NCBI GenBank assembly: GCA_023213395.1
Contig: CM041465.1
Span: forward strand, 135,849,741 to 135,913,740
Source: Cycas panzhihuaensis
Taxonomy: Eukaryota > Cycadophyta
Direction of reading: 5' to 3'
Length of the DNA: 64,000 bases
The position numbers and the translations under genes were made by a program. Under the pieces are notes generated by a model. That model searched no databases. It was not told the DNA's origin and worked only from the letters and a program-made list of their open reading frames with translations. Below are positions 54,524 through 64,000 of this stretch, one piece after another (the first letter of the stretch is position 1; the number at the start of each line of letters is the position of its first letter).

Positions 54524-54910
54524 ATCTCCCCCTTAATGTAGAAGGTCATTTCATCCTATTTTATTTTATCCTATGGGGTCTTCATTTAAGCCTCTTATAA
54601 AGCAAACTACTATGACACTTTTGTGGGAAACCCTTATAGGGAAGAAACCCCATGGACTTTCTAATCTACTAACTTGACTCATGTAGCTCTTTAAATGAAG
54701 CCAAATAGCCAATCAATATAATGAATTTTGTAGCTAAAATCTTCTGAGTTTCCATATACTATTTGTTCATCCCCCATGCCTTTTCAAGTTTTCACAGGTT
54801 TCAATTTTCTAATATGATATAACCCTTATCCTTTTGTGCCCACAAGGGATTTTCATGTTGCAACTACTTGTATCTAGGTTACAACTGCTTGTGCCCAAGT
54901 TGTAACTTTT
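54524..54910 (-). pseudogene. 3' end of a further CopX element (- strand)
   Basis: On the - strand it runs AAGG.TAAGGGTTATA, GACCTTCTACATTAAGG and then the polypurine tract AAGGGGGAGAT into the LTR. It aligns with CopX-1 from about 5750 to 6087. No coding part of this upstream element remains. Confidence 0.8.
54857..54908. repeat. 21-bp tandem repeat, 2.5 units
   Basis: Units start at 54857 (GTTGCAACTACTTGTATCTAG), 54878 and 54899. It lies at the inner break of the CopX 3' fragment. Confidence 0.75.
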
Positions 54911-54989
54911 TACTCTTATAATCATTGCTTCTCTATTATTAGATCTAGAAAACTATATTGAATAGGAGGAGGTCATGTTGGTTTGCCAC

Positions 54990-56790
54990 TCTATGTTTAC
55001 AAATAGGCTAGCTTTTCTTGATCCAAAATCATGTCCACCAAACTGATGTTGTGTACTTTATTATTCTTTAGACAATTAGACCATTCATAATATGCTAGCC
55101 CACATCCTTCATAAATATATTCTCCTCCTTTCTTTTCTAGTGGACACTCTGATCTATAATATCCCCATCTCTGACAAAAGAAATAATGAATTGGTCTTAT
55201 CTTACCCTTATATTATCTTGCAACTCTATGTTCCATTTTTTGTTAATAAACATTATGCATTTTGCCTTCATTATTCTTGTGTTTGAAATAACATTTCCAT
55301 GTATTGTGATTATTTCCTCAATAATGCTTATACTATTTTGTCTTTCCTCCATGCTCATTTTCAAGATACCCTTACTGATTGCAAGGTGGAGGACACTAGT
55401 TGTTTTCTCTTAATTTTTTAAGTTACAATCATGATAAATTTGTGTGAAACTCTTCCAGCTCCTAATTATGTTACATATTATTAGGAATAGCAATGACAAG
55501 TTATTGCTTCAATGCTTCCATTTCATTTTCCAAGGCTTTAATTTCTAGATTAGTACCTATCTGTGGCTTTTACATGGACTGTATTAATATGCCCATTATT
55601 AGATAATATATTGATAGTTGCATCACCATTTAGGAATAGACTAATTTCATTTGATTTTTAAATTTTAGTGCTAACTCCCTTACTTGCTCATAATTATTCA
55701 TCAGATGTAGTATTACTTTATCTCTAAGTTGGAGTATCAATCCTTGTACAAAGTATTTCATTACCAATATTGGATTAATTGTTGTTACCAATTGTATTTT
55801 ATTCATTATGATTCATATCCTTCCATCCAAATTATTGATAGACTACATAGGATACTATCGAATTTCTTTTAAAGCATGTAAGATAGCTATTGGATCTCTC
55901 AATTTTTGAAACTGATTCAAAAATTATTCCTATAATTGATGCTAGTTCAATTATTGTGCTGCTACATATTGAAACCATGCCACTATAGGTCCCCTCAATG
56001 TTGAAAAAAAATGAGCTTTGATTTGACCCTAATCCACGATCCTTTTAATTTGGATCATGTTTTTAAATAATGCTAGATGGTCAACCAGATTTGTGGTTCT
56101 GTCAAATCAGAGGCTTAAGAACATTAAATCACTTTGCAAAATAATATATGGGGTTGTATTTACTTGATTACCTCCACCTAGTATCCCACTTTACCCTCTT
56201 GTAGTTTGTACATTAATGCCCATTACACCTCCTACATTACTGCCTGGAGTCGCCATTGGTAGTTTGAATAAAGGACTTATTATATAGCTTAGAGTTTAAA
56301 TTTCTAATAGATGGGGATTACAAGCTTGTTCTGCTATACTATATATCCCCAACTTGATGGAATTTTCTTCTTGTGTTAATACTTCTTCCTTTTTCAAGTT
56401 TTCTTCTTCAACAAAATATTGCTGACTATTTTTGTTAGTACTCGTTGATTATACTTCTTTTACTAAATCCTCTTCTTTTTCACACATATGATTACTACCT
56501 TCATTTGCCTATATCTCAGTTTTATGTAGATCTTTATCTTTTACATCATCTTTATTTTTTGATTTTCCCCTCTTTGTTGAATGTACATATAGTTGCCTCT
56601 TCCCCTTGGTGTGACTATAAATCTGGGTTTATGTATTCTGGCTTGGAGTCTTTCCCTCTCCCAACACTCTTCTCGATCACAATGTGATTCAACTTCTACT
56701 TTGAGTGGTATAGAAAAGGACCCAAAAAATTTTTTAGTTGGTCTCAGCCATCATCATTTTCCCTGATTCAATTTAGCAACATAACCAATA
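54990..56790 (-). pseudogene. Ty3/gypsy gag fragment (- strand)
   Basis: On the - strand, a Lys/Glu-rich N-terminal part (about 56600-56380) is followed by the gag core: FDRTTNLVDHLALFKNMIQI near 56110, KAHFFSTLRGPIVAWFQYVA near 56010, then FLNQFQKLRDPIAILHALKE near 55910. A zinc-knuckle remnant, FCQRWGYYRSECPLEKK, lies near 55180-55130 with its first Cys apparently lost. It belongs to a gypsy family different from Tat-A/B and ChrD. No LTR was recognised for it. Confidence 0.75.
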
Positions 56791-57129
56791 TGTGCTTATG
56801 TATCTAATTATATATAGAAACATGCATAGAAATAACAACTTGTAATAATTCATTACAATTCAGGGACATGATGTAATGAGAACAAGAACCATCATTATTA
56901 CATTATGATGGGTTGCTCTAGTTCTCTCATAACCAGAGATAACCTAGAACATTATATATAAGAGTCAAAATTAATATAACAAATATAAAATATGGATGTC
57001 TACATTCTGCATGATAACGGACAAAACATAACAATTCAAAAACCTATATCTGATGTCTCTCCAACATTGTATTTATATTTGCCTATGACTTGAGTTAGTT
57101 GCAACCATTCCAATATACAAAATAGGTTG
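56791..57129. other. Unassigned spacer with imperfect hairpin
   Basis: Mostly AT-rich. Positions 56875-56931 form an imperfect inverted repeat (ATGAGAACAAGAACCATCAT against the complement of ATGATGGGTTGCTCTAGTTC). No other signal was seen. Confidence 0.5.
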
Positions 57130-57438
57130 CAACTAATACAGTTGTATATAATACACCATGCCTAAAGCTTCATATTTTATTACTGAATAATTCTATTCTA
57201 TTGATGTCAGTTTACAACTAGCAAAATAAATAGGAAGATATATGCTATCATTGCAAAGTTGAGCTAACACACATCTAATTATCATTAGGAAAGCATCCAC
57301 ATGCACATGAAAAGGTCAATCCTAGTCTAGGAATCTCAAAATTAGAGCTTCCATAATCTTTCTTTTTAGTAGATGAAATGCTAATTACTATTATAAATCC
57401 CATTGCCATATTACTTTTTTCTTGCATAGGGTTTCTAA
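57130..57438 (-). pseudogene. Ty3/gypsy RT connection and RNase H fragment (- strand)
   Basis: On the - strand: LLKRKIMEALILRFLD, then PFHVHVDAF near 57310 (the first catalytic Asp of RNase H), then VLAQ, YFAS, and KYEALGMVYYIQL near 57150. It is cut exactly at the CopX-2 LTR start, so CopX-2 inserted into it. On the - strand it precedes the gag fragment, an abnormal order. Confidence 0.78.
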
Positions 57439-57750
57439 TGAAAGAGGTTAATGTATCAAGGTCATTTGTATAGATTAATTATGTGACCTTAGGATATATT
57501 ATTAGCATTAGTCTCTTAATGAAATGTACTTTATGTGCATTTAGATGTAATTTTAGGTTCATGTCATTAGGCGGGAAAACCCTAACCCTAATGCTCGCCC
57601 TCAATAATAAAAGGCGAAATCTCAAGAAGGGAGCCATTATTCATTCTCACCTCCAAGCTTGCTCTCATATCTTGTTTCATCTTCTTTTTCATTCTCCATT
57701 GCTATTGTGTACATGTGAGTGATTTATCTCCTAGATCCGTCCTTCCTTCA
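57439..57750 (+). repeat. CopX-2 5' LTR (312 bp)
   Basis: TGAAAGAGGTTAATGTATC ... CCGTCCTTCCTTCA. TG/CA ends are intact. It has the same length as the CopX-1 3' LTR. AATAATAAAAGG near 57603 is conserved in CopX-1. Confidence 0.93.
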
Positions 57751-57752
57751 TG

Positions 57753-57764
57753 TGGTATAAGAGT
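57753..57764 (+). promoter_or_regulatory. CopX-2 primer binding site
   Basis: TGGTATAAGAGT starts 2 bp after the LTR and resembles the initiator tRNA-Met complement TGGTATCAGAGC with one change in the core. Confidence 0.8.
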
Positions 57765-59697
57765 TAGAAAGTGATATATTCACTCCATTCCACTTGTATG
57801 GAGTCATTTTGCCTCTCCTTCACCTTTAATATGAAGTATTGAGAGTGCATTCATTATGTTTTAATATTTTGAGACCTTAAAATTATAGTATTTTGCATGT
57901 TGCTACTTTGTCCATGTGTGTAGAAATTTAGAGGTGAAGAATATAGGTTTTTGAAGCTGTTCAACTGCTGGAACAATCTTAGAAGCATTAAAAGCCTAAA
58001 ATTTCATAAACATTCGACCATCTCAGAATTTGATAAAATTTAGTATGCAAGGTCGCCTTGACTAGATGATCATTCTGTTTTCTAGAGAAACTTCAGATTC
58101 AGCCAGAAACAGTGAGTTTTGGCTGTGGGAAAAGGGTAAATTTTGTAGATAAGTGATTTAAAATACTTTTCCTAATGAAATCCTTTAATTATAAGATAGA
58201 GATCTAAAAGTTTTATTAAAGGATCTGGTAGATTTATGTATTAAGATTAGTTTAAGATAAATCTCATCAAATTTCATCCACTGGTTAGTGAGATCTATGA
58301 AGTTTTCTCACGGTTGTTGATTTTGCCTACTCAAACCCATAAAGGACCTTGCAAGGGCATTTTGGGCAATGTTTTGGCAGATTTTGTAGATGGTGTAGAA
58401 GGGAAAGTTAATGTATGTCTCAAAATTTAACTTTTGACATATTGAAGTTTAGATTCTGAGATAGTTGATCTGGCATGATTTTACTTTGGTGCTTTTTGCG
58501 CAGAAAAATTTTTGTGCCTTTTCTAAAATATGACTTCACAACTCTATCAGAAACGACATTCTGAACACTTTTTCCTTCTGTCATAAATTTAGATTTCATC
58601 ATTTAGGCCTTCATATTTGTAATTTTTAAAAATTTACCCATTTATCATTATTTGTAAATTTTGTGAAAAAATCACAAAATAGGGCAAAATAGCATGCATA
58701 TAGATTTAGAAAAATCATCATTTTAGCAGCAAGTTGATCTACGTTTTAGCCCACTATGGATTTTGTATCAAAACGTCCAAAATCATATTTGGAAACATTG
58801 TACTAAAGCAAGGGAAACCTTAGATCAGAAGCAACATCTGGTTCTCCTGCTAAATGTAGTATGCTTTTATATTTTGCACACATAGCATAAAGCATCACAA
58901 AAGTAGCAACAACAATAAAGCATCACAAAAGTAGCAACAACAACAAAGCATCACAAAAATAACAACAACAACAAAGTAAGTAAGTACATTTGGCAAGTTT
59001 CTATTTCAGTTTTTAGTTATACAAAAATATCTTACACTATTCCTAAAAGGAATCTCATCTGTATGATCTATACCGCTAGTTCTTGACTTGTGCACACACT
59101 CACCTTAGTTGAAATAGACCAAGGTTGGTCGAAGTCCAGACCCTAAAGGAGGTGTGAGTTTCATACTGGGTCTGGTCTTAACCAAAATAGTGGTGAAGGG
59201 ACATGTTAGCCATGCCTACGGCCTCCAATTATGGATAATCTTGATAACCACCTGGGAAAATTGAAAATCTTATTGTAAGATTAAAATTAACCTGGTCTGA
59301 TATCCATCATAGTCGTGGGATATGTAGTACCGTTTGACTCTTCATAGGAGGTATATAGCTGCTCATTAGTGAACTAGGTGAGGACTGGGAGTATCTAGGC
59401 TCCACTGTGACTTGGATTTCATCACTAAAAGCCTTAAGCATCAAAACCTCACCTACATTTGGATATAAGTGAGAGGTTAGTGGTATGACACATCACCACT
59501 CTTTGCCAGCTCTACATTGGGCCTCATTCTTGTATCATTACTTATATTCATTTTTTATATAATTATTGAAAAATAGTTAATCATTGCTTGCTTCTCATCA
59601 TAACAATCATTTCTACATCCCTATTATGCCAGGTGTACTAGCCACACGTGCCAGTGGCACATACTTCTATCATCTCTTCTGCTTCTTTATCATCACC
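57765..59697 (+). other. CopX-2 leader
   Basis: Noncoding. The part from 59070 aligns with CopX-1 and CopX-E leaders. It contains a 3 x 28-bp repeat at 58891-58974. No conserved upstream ORF was found. Confidence 0.75.
58891..58974. repeat. 3 x 28-bp tandem repeat in the CopX-2 leader
   Basis: Units at 58891, 58919 and 58947 read AGCATCACAAAAGTAGCAAC plus AACAAYAA. Nearly identical units indicate recent expansion. The corresponding CopX-1 leader region does not show the array. Confidence 0.85.
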
Positions 59698-61200
59698 ATG
59701 TCATCTCAATTCAAGCAAAATGTTAATTATATATTGAAAGACAAAGAAAATTAGGATATATGGTACACTGGAATTAAAAATACTGTAAAGTATAAAGGCC
59801 TTTGAAGAGCCTACCTACAGCCCACACCCAACATACCAATAACGACTACAATAATTGCTTCCAGTGGATCCACTCCAATAGCTCCTACAGATGCTACAGC
59901 CAAACTACAATGGGAGATAGATGATGAAAAGATTTGTGCAAGAATTTTATTGGTCATTGATCACTCCTTGCACAACTTGATAAACAAAGAGGAATATGAT
60001 ATAGCCTGGAAGGTCTTAGAAGTTCTTAGAAAGAACTTTGATACAAAGTCATATTTAGAATTTGTTCATCTTGTTTTAAAAATGAACAAATTAAAAATGC
60101 AGAAGGGACAAGCTCTTGAGACAATAAATCTCCTTCAACCAATCAAACAGGCAATTGACAAAGACTTCATGTTTACATGTCCCTGATTATAAAAACTTGT
60201 TTGGAAGTCTTTAATCTAGTGGAACATTAAAGACACTTAACTTCAAAGCACTTGTTGAAAAGTTCATAGAATTTGATAAGACCTTTGATACAAACTTTGT
60301 AGCCTCTGACTCTCTTCCAGATATAGCCTTTGAGGTAGAAGAAGAAGTTTGCTACACAAAAAATCAAGGTCCCTCCCATGGAAGAGGAAATAACTAAGTA
60401 AGAGGAAGAGGAAGAAATATGGGAAATTGTCCCCAAGGTCAATCAAACCCTCAATCACAACCTCGACAGTTTCAAGGCCAAGGGCCACCTCAACAGAGAG
60501 CAAGACAGTCAGGCCAAACCAATACTTCTTCAGGGACTGGTAATCAAACTATTATGTGTGATCAGTGTAACCATAAAGGACACTTAGCAAAAGATTGCAA
60601 AACTGCCACTTATAAGCTGGCCAAGTTCCAACCAAAACATGGAGCTTACAATGTTGAAGAAACTTGTGAAGAATCCTTTAGTGGTACAGGTTTTGTACAA
60701 GCATACATTCAAAGAATTAAGGGATCTTCAGCATCAAATGCCATTGACCAACCAAAGAGATTCTTTGAAGCTCGGTGTGGATATATCAGTTTTGAATTCC
60801 CTTCACCAATGCTAAGCCCTATTGGAATTGTCAATAGTGTGGCTTCAATCGATGGACAGTGGATCATGGACACAGGAGTAACTCAACATATGATAGACAA
60901 TCACAGTCTATATCAAACATTTGACTCAAATTTTCATGGAGTTATTCACATGGCTGATAAATTACAACAACCTGTTGAAGGAATTGGCAACATTCACCTG
61001 AAACGCCCAGGCTTAGAAGATTCTACATTGCTTGATGTCTTATATATACCTAATCTCAAACAAAACCTACTCTCTTTATCCACACTTGTTTCTCGTGGAT
61101 TTGATCTAAGTGTAATTGTAAATGACCAGACTCTTAAGGTCATTTACCCTCCAACTAATCAGGTGGTTTTGACTGGATATCTCTCTGGCAAACTCTTTTG
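59698..61200 (+). pseudogene. CopX-2 gag and protease
   Basis: ATG 59698 opens MSSQFKQNVNYILKDKEN; the open piece 59950-60186 holds DHSLHNLINKEEYDIAWKVL. After a frameshift, 60419-61201 is open for 260 codons: Gln/Pro/Gly-rich, then an intact zinc knuckle CDQCNHKGHLAKDC (60557-60598), then WIMDTGVTQHMI with the protease triad at 60869-60877, then LLDVLYIPNLKQNLLSLSTL near 61032, the copia motif that follows protease. This is the most complete protein of the CopX family here. Confidence 0.9.
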
Positions 61201-62500
61201 ACTGAATGAATCTCCATCTTCTGAAGCCCATTGTGCCCAAAGCCTTTGTGCCGATAAAGAATTTACATTTAATTCCATCTTGACCCATCCAACATTGTCA
61301 CCAGAAGCTCTTTGGCATGCTCGTATGGGCCATGTTGACATTGATAGAGTTAGAGATCTTTCTAATACTCTTCCAAACCTTCCAAAGTTTTTCTCTAAGC
61401 CCTTTAAATGTGAAGCTTGTATTATTGCCAAATCTCATCGATAACCCTTTCCCAAACGTCAGTGGAAATCAAGCCATCCATTATAATTAGTTCACTCTGA
61501 GGCCCAATACCCATTTCTTCACTGAAGGGCAAGCTATATTATATCTCTTTCATTGATGATTTCACTAGAAAAGTATGGGTAGCTTTTCTACACAAGAAAG
61601 ATGAAACATTCTGTATATTCAAGGAATTCAAAGCCCTCACTTAAAAAGAGTCAGGTTATCAACTCAAATGTCTTCGAACTAATAATGGTAGCAAATTTAC
61701 CTCACATGAGTTTGAAAGCTGCCTTTGAGATAATGACATCAAGTATCAAACAACAGTAGCAGGTACCCCACAACAAAATGGAGTTGCCGAGCGTATGAAT
61801 AGGACAATCATGAACATGGCTCATGCTATGTTAATATATAAAAATATGCCTACCTATTTATGGGTTGAAGTAATCTGGACAATAGTTTATTGTATCAATG
61901 TTGTTAGCCCATCAAAGGAAGCATAATCACCTAATGAAAAGTGGTTAGGACAAGACCCCATTATTCACTACTTTAAAGATTTTGGCTCTACATGCTATGC
62001 CCATATTCTGGGTGCAGATCGAAATAAACTCTAGCCAAGGGCACTTAAAGGCATCTTTGTTGGATACCCTATGGATAAGAAAGGGTATAAGGTCTTCATA
62101 CCTTCACAATGAAAAATCATCATTACTAGAGATGTCAATTTTGCAGAGACAAAGGATCAGTTACTTAAATTAGACTCTATAGTACTCTCACACCGCTACA
62201 ATAATGTTATCAAGTATGATGTTCAGATTCCAAAATTTGGGGGGGAAGGGGATAGATATAAATTACTCCAAATGTTGGAAGCTAATAATAGAGCCTTGGA
62301 GGATACAAGTTATGACTCTGAACCAATGAGTACACATCCAACACCATCTTTTGAAGATAACAAAGTTGACAAAGGCAAAACAGTGGTAAAAGGACCATCT
62401 TCCTCAGGCACATCAACATTCTCCTCACAAAATAATCATTTTAATGAATATGATGAGAATCAAGAAGTTGGGGAAATAAGGACATCATTCCCAACTCGAG
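61201..62500 (+). pseudogene. CopX-2 integrase
   Basis: ALWHARMGHVDIDRVRDL near 61310 and FKCEACIIAKSH near 61410 form the pre-integrase zinc region. A small deletion near 61498 removes the first catalytic Asp motif that CopX-1 keeps. FIDDFTRKVWVAFLHKK lies near 61550, RTNNGSKFTSHE near 61678 (second Asp changed to Asn), and GTPQQNGVAERMNRTIMNMA near 61762 with the catalytic Glu intact. The acidic Ser/Thr-rich linker 62272-62508 precedes RT. Confidence 0.88.
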
Positions 62501-64000
62501 GATCTTGAGAAGCCTGCCAGCTCAATAAGGACATACGACCAAATGAGGTGGACAAAACTAGCACTCGAAGTGCCTATATAGTAAGGATGCAGGAATCATT
62601 ATATACTGAGCTCGAACTAATAGAATTGCACCTTACTCTTAATGAAGAGCCCTTAACGTATTAAGAAACTGTAAAGTATACAACTTGGAGAAACACCATG
62701 AATGAAGAGTACCAATCTCTTATCAAGAATGGTACATAAGAGCTCCTTGATCTACCACTTGGTAGAAAGGTAGTTCAAAATAAATGGGTGTTCAAAAACA
62801 AATATAGATCAAATGGAACCTTGAAAAACACAAGGCGAGGTTGGTAGCTAAAGGATTTACATAAAGGAAAGGCATCAACTACACTGAAGTCTTTACACCT
62901 ATAACCAAGTGGCCTACAATTAGAATTATTATGGCCTAGGCTGCTTAATAGGGTTGGAAAATCCACCAACTCGATATTAAGACCATGTTTCTCAATGGAG
63001 ATCTTGAAGAAGAAATTTACATGGATATGAGATCGAAGGTCAAGAGCATAAGGTTTGTAGGCTCAGAAAGTCCTTGTATGGCCTTAAACAAGCCCCTCGT
63101 ATTTGGTTTGCCAAGTTGTTTGAAAGGATGAGGCAACTTGGATATGAGGTTTATGATTATTAAGATATTGATGCAACATTGTTCATCAAGCGCCACAAGG
63201 ATAAAGTCACTTATCTCATAATCTTTGTGGATGACATGCTAGTAACAGGTAATAAGCTAGCTGAAAAAGGACCTTGGTAAAACGTTAGAATTGTTTGACC
63301 TCGATTTGATGAAATATTACTTGGGAATTGAAGTAACACAAAAGAATAGAAAATTTTTCCTCTCCTAAGAAAAATACATTAACAGTCTTCTAACCAAGTT
63401 TCAGATAGAAGATGCTCGACCAATGATGTTACCTATGGATCCTAACACCAAACTCTTAGCTGAAGGTGATACTAGGGAGGTAGACATAACACTCTATAGG
63501 AAACTTGTAGGTCGTCTCATCTACACTACCAATATAAGGCCAGATATTATGCACTATGTTAATATTCTTGCTCGTTACATGATAAATCCTAAGTAGAATC
63601 ATTGGCATGCAGCAGTACGAGTGTTGAGATACCTTAAGACGACCAGCAAATATGGTCTGTTATATGAACCTAATTCAGACTTCAAGCTTTCTGCATACAT
63701 AGACTCTAACTTTGCAGGAGATAAAGATACAAGAATATCTAGGTATGTAACGTTTCTTGGAACAACACCAATATCATAGAGATCTAGATGATAAAATATA
63801 GTTGCAGATTCAACTACTAAAGCTGAATACATTGCTGCTTCCGAGACTAGTAAAGAGGTGATATGGCTAAGAAAATTATTAGAAACATTGAATATCACCC
63901 AAACAAGTCCTATGAGTCTTCATGTGGATAATCAATCAGCAATCTGCATGGTGAAAAATCTTGTATTTCATGATCATACCAAACACATAAGTATGAAAGT
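62501..64000 (+). pseudogene. CopX-2 reverse transcriptase and RNase H (cut by window end)
   Basis: RT: VQNKWVFKNKYRSNGTL near 62775, LVAKGF near 62845, QLDIKTMFLNGDLEEEIYM near 62970 followed by a short deletion, LRKSLYGLKQAPR near 63060, and FVDDMLVTGN near 63225. RNase H from about 63600: HAAVRVLRYLKTTSKYGLLY, AYIDSNFAGDKDTR, TTKAEYIAASETSKEVIWLR and LHVDNQSAI; the sequence stops in DHTKHISMK. Frames shift several times. Confidence 0.9.

Larger units (their letters stand above)
57439..64000 (+). mobile_element. CopX-2: Ty1/copia element, right end outside window
   Basis: It has a 5' LTR, primer site, 1.9-kb leader, gag, protease, integrase, RT and RNase H; the window ends inside RNase H. 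It is the best preserved CopX copy: the zinc knuckle, protease DTG and integrase Glu are intact, although stops and small deletions occur. Confidence 0.93.

Noticed and set aside
1-64000. CopX-1 and CopX-2 as the two ends of one giant element
   Set aside because: The left copy shows its 3' LTR facing the nest and the right copy its 5' LTR, in the same orientation, so they are two separate elements.

Overview
The window is plant nuclear DNA consisting almost entirely of nested, decayed LTR retrotransposons. The element types (plant-type Ty1/copia, a Ty3/gypsy chromovirus, and a Tat-like Ty3/gypsy family with extra genes), the tRNA-type primer sites and the heavy C-to-T decay fit methylated heterochromatin of a large-genome seed plant; the species cannot be told. 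I found no convincing host gene, tRNA, rRNA or prokaryotic system.

Names used in this annotation. CopX is a Ty1/copia family with roughly 300-bp LTRs, seen as CopX-1 (1-6399, +, cut by the left window edge), CopX-E (-, split by later insertions) and CopX-2 (57439-64000, +, cut by the right edge). Tat-A (about 7000-18355, +, 5'-truncated) and Tat-B (25835-48703, +) are two copies of a large Ty3/gypsy family with LTRs of about 3 kb. ChrD (19632-25710, +) is a chromovirus-like gypsy element. CopC (19577-52542, -) is a gag-only copia-like element. CopG (41846-47062, +) is the youngest copia element.

Layout. CopX-1 is followed by 0.6 kb of unassigned sequence and by Tat-A, whose 3' LTR abuts the gag end of CopX-E. 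CopC sits in the CopX-E leader. The left LTR of CopC was hit twice, by ChrD (target duplication TATAT) and by Tat-B (CAATC/CAACC). CopG then entered the 3' LTR of Tat-B (duplication CGTGC). Removing the insertions rebuilds a CopC LTR of 342 bp against 343 bp in its other LTR, and a Tat-B 3' LTR of 2989 bp against 2987 bp in its 5' LTR. The CopX-E LTR (54226-54523) is flanked on one side by a primer site and on the other by another element's 3' end, a tandem LTR-sharing structure. Fragments of another gypsy element (gag, RT/RNase H, - strand) fill 54.9-57.4 kb, and CopX-2 begins at 57439.

The most interesting biology is in the Tat family. Downstream of gag-PR-RT-RNaseH-INT, both copies carry (i) an antisense gene with a plant mobile domain (PMD)-like core, a 4 x 30-bp repeat linker and a conserved C-terminal block, and (ii) a sense, separately initiated 140-codon second RNase H just before the 3' LTR. 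The two are divergently arranged with candidate TATA boxes. A 24-bp palindrome with a GGTACC core is found both in the LTR U3, always 137 bp before the TATA box, and twice, 72 bp apart, upstream of the PMD coding region in both copies. This suggests a regulatory circuit within the element.
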